From positions 14,779,403 to 14,843,402 of the forward strand of contig NC_058167.1 in NCBI RefSeq assembly GCF_020080835.1: DNA of 64,000 nt. Reading direction: 5' to 3'. Every line of letters starts with the position of its first letter. Within the stretch, counting starts at the first letter, position 1. The translations under genes and the position numbers were made by a program. Source of the stretch: Cotesia glomerata (Eukaryota; Arthropoda; Insecta; Hymenoptera; Braconidae). Below the pieces are notes generated by a model. The model was not told the DNA's origin. It saw only the letters and a program-made list of their open reading frames with translations, and did not search any database. Positions 27,901 through 42,900 of the stretch are shown here, one piece after another.

Positions 27901-30900
27901 AAAAAGCAGATATTAGTAAACAGCAGAAGTAAAAATTGCAATTGTAAATTCACTTGAGTTTTTCGTAAATTTAAATTAAAAACAAAACTCAAGCGGATTT
28001 ACTTTCAGTAAAAAAAAGCACAAGTAAATGCACTATAGCTCTAATTGCGCATATAAACAGCATTTTAATTTAAAAAATGAACCAAATCAATAATAATAAT
28101 AATAATTAATATCATCATTATTATTATTAATTGTAAAAAATTCCACGAGTATGATCGTGTTGACTTGTGCGTGTGCTTCTTTATAAATATGTGTGCATCA
28201 TGTGTGTCGGTGTGCTTACAATAAAATATTTCTATGTACAATAAAGTGTTCAATGTGTTCCTTATGAAAAAATTTCGTCAGTCTATTTTGTTACTCAACA
28301 GAATAATAGTTTTACATATAATAAATATATATCATTTGATTGATTTATAGTTTATCTAGCAAGTGATTTATTTATTTAAATTTATTTTAAGGAGCTCTCT
28401 AATGTTTTAAATCTACAGGAGCATGCCAGTGGTAGCAAGCAACTAGTAGAAAGATTCATTATCCGGGCTTTGTATACAATAATAATAGTAGTAGTAATAG
28501 TAGTAATAATAATAACAATAATAGTAATGATAAATATCAAATAATAATAGTAGTATTTTTATTATTATTTGTATTGACTGCAAGTAAGTTGCTAATTAAG
28601 TTAAAGGTCTAGAGAAAGTAAGAAAGACTAAATAAAATGGACTCGGTTAGCCGGTCGTTAACATTTTTTATCAGAGACACGGTAGTGCCTCGAGCCAAGT
28701 GCTATAGTATAGTCTCTTCGCTGATTGCTTCTTCTCGTTCTAATCACCACTGATGATTATCGTTGAGTAATAAATTTATTTTTTATTTAATTGTATATTA
28801 AAGTTGTTGATTTTTATATTAATTGTGTAGATTGTGAATTAGTGATTTGATTAGTCTTTTTAGTTGTACCTTGCATCCAAAGGCGATGATTTTAAGGATG
28901 CACTCAATGAAGAAAAGAAGAGTGACGACTATGTTCACAATGGTCAGGCTGTCCAACAGAACCGGAGGCGCCTCGTGATACTATAAAATATATCCAACAT
29001 GGCCGTAGCAAATCCAAATAGTAAGGCTTTAGTTTTTAGTTTCTATTTTGGATTTTAATTTTATTATTTTCTTTTTTTACATTATTTTTAGGCTTGATTC
29101 TTCTCCGAGCCCGTACGCTACCTCAATTTTTATTGCTCAAGATTTCTACTGGGGTTTTCTAATATATTAACATAACTAGTCGATAGGTTTCGCGACTATA
29201 GTCACTATATAGTTTCGTTCAATCCCTAATAGAAAAGAATAAACATAAAGTAATAAAAAAAGTGATAATGATTGAAATGAGAAGTTTTTTTTTTAGTAAG
29301 AATCGGCGATTAACTTTTTTTAGGTACCGACATACAGATGCAGTTTAAATGTTAGTTTTCATGCCGACATTTACAGTGAAAGGATAACAAACATTTTTCA
29401 CGGAACCAGTCCATACTCAAGTCAAAATGATCGTGTGTCGATAGATATTACATGGTAGTCCCCCATGAAAAAAAAATATATTTTAAATATATTAAAAATC
29501 TATAGAAATTATGTATAGTAAATATACATTTTTAATAACTAACTTTTGGCCGATTTTCATACACTCATAGAAAAACAATCTTGATTCAAGAAACTTTTTT
29601 TCTTCAAAACTTGAACTCTTGAAACTAGATATAGATATATTTCTTTCAAGAATTTTTGTCTCTTGGTTCAAGATAGGCGATAACATTCATTCAAGATGTT
29701 ACCGATTTGTGTTAAGAATGGCTTTTTTTTGAGTCATTAATTTACCTATTTCCAAGAAATAATTTTTTTTTTGGTATAACAATTAAAGACTATTAAGTGT
29801 TTGAAATATACTTTGATGAATTATTTTAAGTTTTTTAAACGATAATGTTATTTTGATTGAAAAACTTAAATATCGATTGAAGATAATATAGATCTTAAGC
29901 CAAGAAAATCTAAATCAAGACAAGAAATTTTTAAATTAAAATAATCGTTTGTCTTCCAAAATAAATTTTTAGATCAAGAAAATATCTCTTGAGTCAACAT
30001 AAATTTTCTATCAGTGTATATATTTTATATATTTCAAATATATTTTAGATATATTCAAAATATATCTTTAGCTATGTATTTTAAGATATATTTTGAATAT
30101 GTCTAAAATATATTTAAAATATATAAAATATATATGAAAATCGGCCAAAAGTTAGTTATTAAAAATATATTTACTATACAAATTTTTTTTATAGATTTTT
30201 AATATATTTAAAATATATTACGAGATATATTTTTTTTTTCATGGGGGTAATAATTATAATAATAATAATTTATATTATAATTAGACTAGTAAACAAATAA
30301 ACGTGTATGCCATGCGGGAACTACATGCTGTGTAACGCGTGCTAAAATTTAGCCATGCAGGGGCGTTTAAATTTTGCCTAATGTTATTTTTTGTGTTTGT
30401 TTTTGTATTTTTAGTTGTAAGGGCCATTAAATTTCTAAGTGTCAGTCGATTATTGTTTTGTGTTGTCTTTTGATATTTTTTAATAATTTCAACAATCAAG
30501 TATTAATTTTTTAATTAATCTACTTTAAAATTAATCTACTTTAAAAGCTACACACTTTAAAATTTAAAATTAAAATTACACACCTCAAAATGTTACTACT
30601 TTTTTTTTATAAAAATTTTTTAAGTATCAAATACTTGATTGTAAAAATAGCTCTAGCATTTTCAATTGTTTTTTTTTTTTGTAAAAAACAACAATTGCTT
30701 AAAATATTCTTATAAAAAAATTAGCTAGCGATTTTAAAAATAAAACGCTCTATTATTTTTTCTAAGGAAGCGACTTACCAGTCTTAAAAAAAAATTGTCA
30801 TTGCGTTTTAAAAATTAAGAATTTTAATTTTTTTAAGTGCAAAAACATTTGTAGTAATTAATTAATTTTTTTAGATATTTAATTATCAATTATTGTTAAT

Positions 30901-33900
30901 TTATAAAACACAATGACGGTAAATTCTACGAGGCTGAGCCAGCAAAAGCTCTTTCAAAAAAGGATTGTTCCTTTTTTCAAAATATATATATATATATATA
31001 TCATTTAGTTAAATACATTTCTTTGTTGGGGGAAGGGAGCTTACTTTGACGCCGAAAGCGGCGATCTTCAGAGTGCACTCGATGGTGAACATCCCGGTGA
31101 AGCACATGTTCATGTACTTTAGTATGGCTTTGTACACATCGCCCTGCTTGTGGTACTGCAATGCACACATTGACAAACACACGGCCGACAGACAGCAAAC
31201 ATACATACGGACATACAAGCCTACGTGTTTCCCGATTTTACTTCATTATTTTTTTTTTTTTTTTTTTTTTTTAATTCAGATTTTTTTTACTCAAATTACG
31301 TCAATGCTGATTATCAACATTTGTTCATGTGTTCATTAAATAACGTGCGGCTGTGTGTACGTATATGTAATTATAATAACTAATAACTATTATTAACAAT
31401 AATTTAATTATAATAATATAATATAATTATTCATTTCCGATATTTTATTTTCTTAATTAAATTTATGGAATTATTTGCGCTTATATTATTAAATTTAAAT
31501 ATTCGCTGGTAGTTCCAGTTAAAAATTTTCAATTAAAATTTTTTAACTCAAACTACTTGTGTAAAAAAATTTTTTTTATAAATTTACAAATTTTAGACGT
31601 TTTGTATAAGAAAAATACAATAATTTTTTCAGTCTTTTTTTCATATGAATAAAAAAGTGTACAATAGTAAAATTTTAACTTTTAAACTTTAAGTTTCGTC
31701 ATAAAAAAATTAACAACTTTTTTGAATGACTTTATTACTAGAAGTTAACTTTTGGGTTGAATTGTAAGCGTAAAAAGTTTTTACAAACTAAAAATTGCCC
31801 GTTAAACACAAAATTACTTCATGTGTGGCATTGCGACATAAAATGTGTACTTCAAATTTCTTTATGTAAAAATTAAATGTGTCACGAACGATAAAATAAT
31901 TGATAAAAAATTTTATCTCAAATTATATAAAATTATAAATTATAAATTTATAAAATTTGATAAAAAGTATGTTTAAAAAATACTATTTAAATTAAAAATA
32001 AAAATTTTTACTATAGATATTATTTTTAGTCGAATATTTTTTATGACTTAAAAATTTCTAAATTTAAAATAAAATCCCACAAATTTTAATAAAAATTTTT
32101 AAAAAAAATAATCGTCTAAAATTTGAGTTAAAAAATTTTTTTTACACCTGTTACCACTAAAACTAAGAGTGTAATGTGTGATACAAGTGTCTGTAACTAT
32201 AACTGTGATACTTGCACTATTATCTTGGGATAGTGAGTGCTATATCATTTCAGCTATAGATGTGTCACATAATGATCAGTATAATTAATAAATAAATCAA
32301 TATATTATATACACCTGAGAAATTATAGATATAAACTAAAAATAATCTGTGATTTTAATTGACTGATTTAGAATTTAAAAATAAAATTGACAATTGATAA
32401 TTTATTAATAAGTTTGAGATAGGGAAAATAAATCCGAGAGGAATGGATCAGGATTATTTTTTTCATCTTTTCTTTTTAACAAAAAATATTTTTTAACAAA
32501 GTTAGTTTTCGTTGGCCGTGCGAACGCCCGTGCAAAAACATAAGATTCGTATCACATTCAATTAATTAGTGATTTTCGATAAACATTTAATCATAATACA
32601 TGATTAATAATTTTAACATTAATAAAAGTGTATTTCGGACGTAAACTGTAGTTTGTATAATATAATATATAAATTCGTTATCTGCAGCAGCCAGCATGCA
32701 ACACGCAGCTTTTGTTTAATAATAATAATAAAAAAAATTAATTGTGTGAAATTCGTGCATGAACAAGCATGTTAACCTTGTGACGTCTAGCTCCACTATT
32801 ATTTATTAAATTTAAATGTTTAAATAAAAATATTGTTCTAGAATATAAAAAACATTCTCAGTGCTTGCTTGCATTGTCATTCTTAAAAGATTTTATAAAA
32901 AATAGTGAGGACTGTATCTGTTATTTAATATTAATATTAATTGTTAATTGGATTATTGATAATAAATTGATGATTAAGTGACTTGATAAGTTAATACTCA
33001 TTGATTAAATGACGTAAAGCGAGAGAGGCAAAGCGGTGTAATTAATCGAAACGTACCAAGGTGATTGGTGATTGTTCTTGCACGAAATTCAATCAGTAGC
33101 TGATGATGCGTGATAGAACTGGTGCTTATTTAATGTTATTTTAATTTTATAAATATTGTTTAAATATGTGTAGATGTTAGTTATTATAATAGTTAATTAT
33201 GTTTTAGAGAACAATAAGGGTTGTGCGTGTGCATGTGCGCTTTCACATAACAATTCCCATTGTCAGGCAAATAAACCGATAATTATAACATGACCCAACA
33301 AGTGATTGGTGCGAACTTTGATAATAGTGTTTTTAAATTAGTTTATTATTTTGAGATTTATTTTTTTTTTTTGAGAAAAAATGGTACAAATTAATTAAAA
33401 TGCAAACTTGATTAATTTATTTTTTCGAATAAAATATTCATTTTTTCTCAAATAACTAATTAAATAATTTATCCGATTAAAATTAATACTTTTAGATTAT
33501 AATAAAAATTGTTAAATTTTTTTAAACGTTCGGACAAATTATTTAAGCGCGTAATAAAAAAGTGCTGAGTGAATGAAAAAAAATTTATTCGGTGCATATA
33601 AAAACGTGAGGGTTTGTTAATTAATTAATTTACTTATTTTAGCAGTGAGATTATATTATATCATTCATAATAATATTTTTGCATAAAAAGTGTGCCAGTT
33701 GTAGATAGACAACGAAATTAGGACACGATGCTAGCCATGCATTGGGTGTCAAAAAAATATCTATTAGTGACGGAAACACGCCAGAGATTCTTGTAATATA
33801 AATTAATTATAATTAATTAATTAATAACTAACTTAAGTTATGAGTATAAATAAACAAAAGCTCGTAACTACTATTTTTTTTTACTAAATCAATTTTTAAA

Positions 33901-36900
33901 TATTGGTAAATAAATGTATATCATAAATCAGTGAGAAGCTCCGCATCGTTCGCACTAGTCGCGAGCGTATAAGTGTAAAATAAATTTATATTTATATTAA
34001 TATTATTTAATATAGACCCAGAAATTTTAGTTTTGTTCTCAAATTATCCAAAAAATTTTTTAATTTTTATAACAAATATTTAAATTAATTTTTCGGTAAA
34101 CGGGATTGAAAAAGAAAAGATGATAGGTGATATGGTTTATTATTGTTTGTATTGAATAAATATGCAACGGAAGGACAAACAGTGATCATTGATCATATAT
34201 AAATATCAAACAAATATAAAAATAAATACAACGAATCTCTGGTTATAAAAAAAAAAAAGAATATTTTAATTGAATTTTAATTCGAATCCTGATAATTTTT
34301 TATGGGAGGGAGAAATCACACTTTTAATTATTAATAAATTTTAATTATCTGACAATAAAACGGGCCCGGATTATTTTGTCGAGTTATAGGATGGTGGGAG
34401 AGATTAATAGAGAAAGAGAAGTTATTTATTCGCTCTGATGTATTATTATTATTATTAATTAATAATCATCTGCGGAATAAATATCTTCTCGTTTTACTGT
34501 CAACATAGAGCCTGGAGAAAGATTTATTTTATTTAATCCTGACGGCAAAAATTAGGTTTGATTTATGATTTATGACTCTAGTTTGATTTTATATTATTGT
34601 CAATATTTATTATTTATTATTATATTAATAATACTGAAGTATAGTATTATTTTATTATATTATATTATTTAGCTAGATGGATTAAAATGGTAGATTAATT
34701 AGATATTCTAGAGAGTTAGTGAATAAACTTTCTGGCTTACCTTCATCATAAGCAGAAGAGTATTCAAAACGATGAGAATCATGATGAAATATTCAAATGG
34801 CGTTGACACTACTATTTTCCATATTTTGTACTTTACACTATTCCGCTTGTTCGGCATATACCTCTCGAGAGGTCTCGCTCCTATTGTAAAATCTATACAC
34901 GATTTCTGGAAATTTATTTTCCTGGTTAGTGATTAATTGAATTATTTAAAATTTTTGAATTATTGACTTTCATTTTTCAAGTAAAAAAGTCAATAATTTG
35001 CATTAGTAACGCTAATTCAAAAATTTTTTGTGGAAAAAAAGAAGATATACCTGATTTTTATCAATTTCACCGTCCTGCAATTCAGCCTCACCTTGCTCTT
35101 GAAAAGTAATAATAATTAAAGCGACGAATATGTTTACGAAGAAGAATGGAAATACAATGAAGTATACAATGTAAAATATGGACATTTCGATACGGAAATT
35201 GTGAATAGGACCTTCGTCCTCGTGAGTTGCTGCCATAGAATGTTGAAGAATTTGCGGCCAACCTTCGCCGGTCTGCACGGCAAATAGCGTCAACATCGCC
35301 GCCATTACGTTATCATAATGAAAGCTTTGTGGCTGCCATATTCGTTTTCTCGCTTGAGGCAGTGATGAGTCCTCCTCGAAGACAAAATACTCACCCCTGT
35401 TACAAGGTATTAATTGAGTTAGTATTTATTATTCATTTTATTAAGTACCCGCGAGTAATGAGGCCTATCTTTAAAATATATATTATATGTATTACATAAT
35501 TAAGAAATGACCTTTTATCTTGTGAACTATTGACATTTTTGAAGATATAAGCTCATCCCGATGTTACACTCATCAAGACCTTTCATTTGAGTACCCACAT
35601 CAATTTTTCATATATTTTATATATTTATATATATTATATATATGTATAAATGAAAAATATATCAAAAATGCATGTGGGTACTCAAATGAAAGCTCTCGAT
35701 GAGTGTAACATCAGGATGAACCTATATTTTTAAAATATATACTATATATATTACATAATTAAGAAATCACCTTATATCTTGTGAACTATTGATATTTTTG
35801 AAGATATAAGCTCATTCCAATGTTACACTCATCAAGACCTTTCATTTAAGTACCCACATCAATTTTTTATATATTTATATATATATTATATATATGTATA
35901 TATGAAAAATATATCAAAAATGCATGTGGGTACTCAAATGAAAGCTCTTAATGAGTGTAACATTGGGATGAGCTTATATCTTTAAAAAAGTCAATATTTA
36001 AGAAAGTACAGTGCAATTTAACAAAAGTCATTATTTAATTAAGCTAAATTTTATTTATTTATAGTTTAGAAGTCACGGCAGCCACATACTGACTGCAAGG
36101 TTGCTAGTGTAGATGATTTATAATATTAATTTCAGTGGGTGACAAGCGTTAATATCCCCGGACAAAATATCCCCGCGTTTTTGTTGGTTTAATTTTAAAT
36201 AAACACACAAACACACTAAAAAAATAATGTTAAGATTAATTTTCAAATTATTATTGATGAATTTTTATATTTTTAAGAATTTTGTCCGGGGATATTTTGT
36301 CGCGGGGATATTTTGTCGGGGATATTTTGTCCGGGGATATTAACGAACGTAACCATTTCAGTGTTATTTATGGTAAAATTGATCTTTTTTCGTTAATATT
36401 CAAAAGGAAGAGAACTTATATAATGATAAACGTCGAAATTTAATGTTCAAGTTATATATTTTTGGTCTTATCGTAATTTCATCTGGGCCTCATGACTCGG
36501 CGATCGCCGGTACTTAAATTTAATGTAAAATAAAATACTGAAAAAGATACATACTGGCAATCTTCTTTGGTACGTTTACTTTCGTCGCTACAGTAGAAAA
36601 ATTTACCATTGAATAACTGTACCGCTATGACGGCAAAGATGAATTGAAACAATATATACACGATGAGAATGTTAATGACGTTTTTTAAACTGTTAACGAC
36701 ACAATCAAACACTGCTTTAAGTTTCGGCACACGTTTTATTGTTTTTAATGGTCTTAATACTCGTAATACACGAAGTGACTTAATAGTTGATAAATTTTGG
36801 CCCGCGGATTTACCCGATAGCTCAAAACCCATTGAAACTCCGGCACATATTACAACCACTGCGTCCATAATATTCCAGAACTCGCGTAAATACGAGCCGG

Positions 36901-39900
36901 GATGGAGTATGATACCCAGATCAATAACCTTGAGTATCATCTCTATCGTAAAGACGCCCGTGAATGCATAATCAAAGTAATTTAATACTGTGTTACGTGA
37001 CGAGTTTTCATCAACTGGGTCCTCTGTCGCGAGTGCTATACTTGACAAACATATCACGACCATTATGAAAAAATCAAAGTACCGAAGATTAACGACCCAA
37101 TGGGCACCTCTCCTTACACTGAAACATAAAAAACATGCTTATAAAATCCTCTGGCGAAGAAATCTCCAAAATTAGACACCATTTTTAAAATAAGTTCATC
37201 GAAAGATTTATTCATATTTTTACTATCTTTAAAGGCAATTATCGAAGCGACTTATACTGAAACTCTTGAACTAGATCTTTTGTTTTACTGTAAATTGTCG
37301 GCAAGAACCACTTGCACATAAATGCAATATAAATTGCAAGTTTTGTTGGTAATATTTACATCAAATTGCCCCAATACAAGTATTGTAATGTTTTATTCAA
37401 TAAAAATAAATTGCACTATATTTACTGTTAAAAAAAAAGTTATTTTTATACTAAAATGTATTGGAAGCAAATTATTAGATTTACAAAATTTTTTTATACT
37501 ATACATGGAAAAAACAAGATGACACTGGATATCATCTCAGATTATACTGAGTGAAAAAAAATTTCAGATAGTAGCTAGTATAATCTACGACTGCCCAATT
37601 TTAAAACACAGTAACTGCAAAATTTTTATACCTAATTTTTTTTTAATATTGCTGCATTTTTTATAACTTTTAGATCTTAATTTCAAGTATTTTTTCTTAA
37701 AAATATTTATATTCAAGTATTTTCTATTCATAAATTAAATTTTTAATAAATTTGGCAGGCAAACTTTTTTTTAATAAGAAAAATTTTTAAAAATTTCTAA
37801 ATGTTAGTTACTGTGTTTTGAAATTGGGCAGCCGTCCAAATTACAATGAGTATAATCCAAATATCACGCAGTATAACCCGGATTTTTCTAGCTACTATTT
37901 GAAATTTTTTTTCACTACAGGTTTTATATCACTGAGTATAGTTTGGGATGATATCCAGTGTCATCTTATTCTTTCCGTGTAGGGATCAAAATTTAAAAAA
38001 TCTTTGAAATAATTTTTTTACGGTAACTTATTTTGCCGGATTTCTCTTTTAAAAAAAAAAAAAATAATAAAATTATGGTATATTCAATAAAAAAATAAAA
38101 ATCTTATAATTATAACTAACAAGATTTAACTTTGAAAGCCTTTAACCCCAATAATCCTTAGCATACAGAGGATTAACCCAAAATAATAAACACGATAGTA
38201 TAAATATATATTTACGGGTTTGTCGGAGATAATATAAACATGGAGGAGTATGGCAGCATTGGTTTTGGTCCCGTGTCTTCGTCTTCCTCCTGTTTTTTCT
38301 CTTCGGACGCCTGTTTCTCTCCTTTACCACTTCTGCAGAAAAAGTAAATAGTTGTAGCTGTTATTTGATGGAATAAAATAAATAATTTCTATTGCGGAAA
38401 TAGTTAAGCCTCGAGGGCTGGCAAATAGCGTTTTATTATATTTGATATTTATTTAATATATTTTTACGACCAAATAAAAGAGTTATACATACAAATTTTG
38501 CGATGAACTAGGCGGCGATATTTCAACTTTTGGGCCCGTGCCGTCAGGCATTTGCAGCGCCTCCATTTCCTTTTCGATTTCCTGCATTTGTTTCTCCTTG
38601 TCCTCCTCCTCTTGACCCTCTTCGGCGGCTGTTAACTCTTGTGCGTTCGCCAAATTATCGACAGCGATAGCCAAGAATACGTTGAGCAGGGTGTAGTTAC
38701 CGAAGAGCACGAGGACGATGAAATACAGGGAGTAAATCATCCCTCCTCCTTTGTGGCCACCCTGAGATTCGATTCCTTGATACATTACCTCATTCCAGTC
38801 CTCACCGGTCAAGATCTGGGCAATTATTATTAATAAATGATTAACAATTGGTTAAAAAAGAAATTAATTTGAAAAATTTTAGTACCTTGTAAGTAAAATG
38901 AATTTTTTTAATTAATTTTAAAATTTATGTATTGAAATATGTACGGAAAAAATTTATAGTTACATTAATTATTATAAAAATAATTATATTTACAAAAAAA
39001 AAAAAACTGTTAAACGTACAGGAAAAAAAAATTTATATAAATTTACATTTTTTGTAATGTAAAATTGAAATTTTCAGTTTTATATTTTTAAAAATGTAAA
39101 TTTGACAGAATTAAACTTAATAATTCAACTGAGTTTTTTGTAATTTTAATAAAAAGGATTTTTTTCCTTGAAGACACAACAATTTAATGTCAGTCAGTTT
39201 TTTTTTTTTAAGAATTCAATGAAATAATTAGAATTAAGTGAGACAAATTAAAATACTCACTTGGAAGACAGTTAGCAGCGCAATGGGAAAAGTATTGAAA
39301 TTGGTCGGCGGTGTTCCCGTGGGAAAGTTAAATTGCCCGCCAAATAGTTGCATGCCGAGTAAGGCGAATATGAGGATGAAGAGGAAGAGAAGGAACAGAA
39401 GGGAAATGATGCTGCGCATCGAGTTGAGCAGCGATATTACGAGGTTCCTCAGACTCGCCCAGTATTTAGTGACTTTGAATATCCTAAGGAGTCGAAGGGC
39501 ACGCAGGACGGAGAGACCGAATGAGCCGGACTTAACCGCCGACCAAATTACTTCAAATATCGAGCCGCAGATTACCACGCAGTCGAATCTATTGAAACTC
39601 GATTCAAAGTAGATGCGCGGTCCCAGGGCGTACACTTTTATGAACATCTCGCACATGAACAGCCCCAGAAATACGAACTCTGTGTGATCTGCAATTAATA
39701 GTTAAGGGTAGATGTTATTTTTATTTTTTAATCTGTAGAGCCAAAAGGCAGATTAAAAAAAAATTTTTTTCTCCAATCTCAACTTGAAAATGTGTATGAA
39801 GAAATTCTTAAAGCCTCAATTTAAATTCTTAAATTCTTAATAAAAATTTTGAATTATTCTAAAAATTATTGAAGGCTGCTAGATTTTTGGAATTAAAGTT

Positions 39901-42900
39901 TTTTCTTTAATTTATATATTTTGGTATCCCAGGAGTCTTTTCTTTTTTTTTTAATTTTCAATTACTGTCGCTAAAAGTTCAAGCCCTTTAATATTTAACA
40001 CGCCCTTTTGGCTTTAAGAATTATTTTATTGAATAAAAAAAATTTTTCATGCGCTTTTTTGGCATAAGTAATGCGATTTATGAAAAAAAAAAAATATTAA
40101 ATAAATAAATAAAGGGAAAACTTACAAAGAAAATCACTAAGCCACTGTGGTTGATCGTAGTGTTCAACAGCAACGCACACTGTGTTAAAAAACACAAGGA
40201 CAATGACAAACCAGTAGAATGACTGCGTTTTAACAGTGTGCCGTATCCAAAACCTAAATCTCTTCTCAGCACGCCAGAATTGAAGGCAAGCGCCCTGGTT
40301 CTTGACCCTCGACCTGAGATACGAAGCTCTCGAGAACCCTACAAAAGCATACACTCATCTTTAGTCGTTCATCCATCGAACGTGCCACGTTGCTAGATTC
40401 TTTATTATTATTTTATTTAATATTAGTTTTTAAATAAACCAAATTTTAGCTCGCTAAATTTCGCCACCATACAATTTATTTTATTGCTTCTTTTATTTTT
40501 ATTTTTTATCAAGAGAAAAACAAGTTACTTTGAAAGTTTAAGCAATGCGAAAGAAGAACACTGATAGAAGGATTTTTATTCTCTCTTCATAATTATCAAA
40601 ATATTATTCACACAAAAAATATAGGATTAATTTCAATCAAGAACATTTCGGTCGTCAAAAATTTGTTTCAGGACTCCAAAAATTATTTTTCTTAATTTAA
40701 AAAATTTTTTTAAAATAATAATATTGAAAAATTTGAATTAAGAAAATAACTAGTTAATTTATTTGCTACCGTCGGTAATCGGTAGTCTCTCATTACACGG
40801 TAGTTCGTAGTTTGGGTTTAAGAATAGCAAAGTAAGTTCGAGTTGCCATGAGCCGCAGTGGCGAAACTGGTAACGCGCCAGAACGGTTTGTAAACTGCTA
40901 ACATCTCCTTCCCTATGCTATAAAGAAGCCCTATGGCATAGGAGCTCTGGGGCTGAGCGGTCGCAGTCCTAGGGAAGGCAGTGGACCAGTCTAATGCCGC
41001 AGGGATGGCAATCTCTCTGTGGTTCCTTGGTAATAATTATAATATCTATAATACTCATCCAACACCTTGAAGTTTGAAGTGTGAATGCACGTTTGAACGG
41101 AAACATATAGAGATTACTGTTCCTACGAGCCCCCGGCAATCTGGAGTTCTCGGTTCGAGCCCGAGCTGCGGTAAATTTTTTTTTTATTTATTACTATTAG
41201 GTTTTTTTTTTTTTTATTATTAATATTATTTATTATTATAAATTTTGTTTTTAATAAAACAAAAAATTATTTTAATTAAAAAGTACAATAATGTTCTGAT
41301 TTATTCATTTTAAAGTAATTAAAATATATCTCTTAATTTTAGTCCGAAATATTGAAAAAATAAAAAAAATATTTATTGAAAAATAAATTTAGATTGTTTA
41401 ATTATTTTAAATTTTTGAATAAAAATTTTTAATGTCTATAAAATAATTTTCTTGACTCAATTTATTCTTTTTTTCTGTGAACATTATTATAAATTGTTAC
41501 TATTATTATATTAATTAATTAGTAAATTCTTCTATCAGTGAAAAAGTGAATGAATGAAATTGAAATGTAGGTTTAGTAACGACTTTACTGGCTTTACTTG
41601 GCGTTATCGCATCACTTGGCTCAAATATAATAGAAAGATTAAAGCTAAGCAAGTGTAACTTTAAAACTGACGCCTCGTAAAGCCGCAAAAGAGCTTCTAC
41701 GGCAGACTTTATGGAAATTATTTATCTTTAATTTTTCTAGATCAACAAGAGTGAAAATAAATTTTTATTAAATTCTATTTTTAAAAATTTAATTTTAAGA
41801 ATTATAAAATATTTAAGATTAAGATTTCTAATTTTAAGTTGATTATTAAAATTACATTGCTAGTCAACTTAAGCACGGCTAATCTATTATTGAGTTCTAC
41901 AAAGCGGGATCTACATTCGCTAATACAATTCCATTTAATTAATTAATATAAGAAAAAAAAAAATAACTAATGCTGAACGCGCTTAATATAAACTATGGAT
42001 TTTATTTATAACGAAGCTTTTTACGGGGAAGTAATTTATGTAGTTAAAACTTGCTGGCTACGTAAGTATTCAATTAATTAGAAATAGTAATTAATTAGTA
42101 AGTAGTAATTAATAATTAACCAATCCACTTTGACAACGCTAGTTCACTAAGTCGCTAATAACAATAATAATAATAAAACTAATTTATCTATCTAAGTATT
42201 CGCTAGTTCAATTACACTTTAGTGTCTTTAAAGTTCTAACTTCAGCGTTGCCCCATAAATGTCTGCCATCGTGTCTAAACCATTAAAAGTATACAAGTAC
42301 ATGATAAAAATACTCGCAGCATTTCATATTTTTATGTAAATATTACTTTTTTTTCTGGGAAAAATATTTTAAATTTTTTTTGTTGAAAAATTTGAAATTT
42401 AAAAATTACTGACTGGTTTAAAAAATTTTTAAAGGCTAATTTATAGAAATTGTTGATAAGTCTATTGAATAATTACAAAAATTAATTATTAAAATTTCTA
42501 ATTCTAAAGTAACTAATTTTAATAAATAAATAAAATTTAGTTTTCTAAAAAATAAGAACTGTTTCATTACATTACAATGTTAAAAATATAATAAAGTATG
42601 CAAAAGATTTTCTGGAAAAAAAAATTAAATAAAAAAATAATTTTTAATCTAAAAATAATTAAATTAATCTAGTTTTATGTAATAGTAAAAATTGTTAAGT
42701 TCCAAAAATTAGAGCTTTACTTCTGAGTAATTTCTAAAAAAAAAAATCGTTAAATAAATCTAAACTAAAAAATAATTTAGAAAATTATTAATTGAATATC
42801 AGATAAAAATTATAGTCAGTAATTTTTAAACTTACTTTTACAGCTGTCCTATTTAATTAATTTCAGTAAATTTGTCAAAAGTTTACAATCTAAATTGATT

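Larger units (their letters stand above)
35397..36554 (-). other. cac: intron with family P and CCCCGG elements
   Basis: It contains the inverted family P copy (35497-36045) and a CCCCGG-rich inverted repeat (36147-36345). No exon. Confidence 0.75.
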
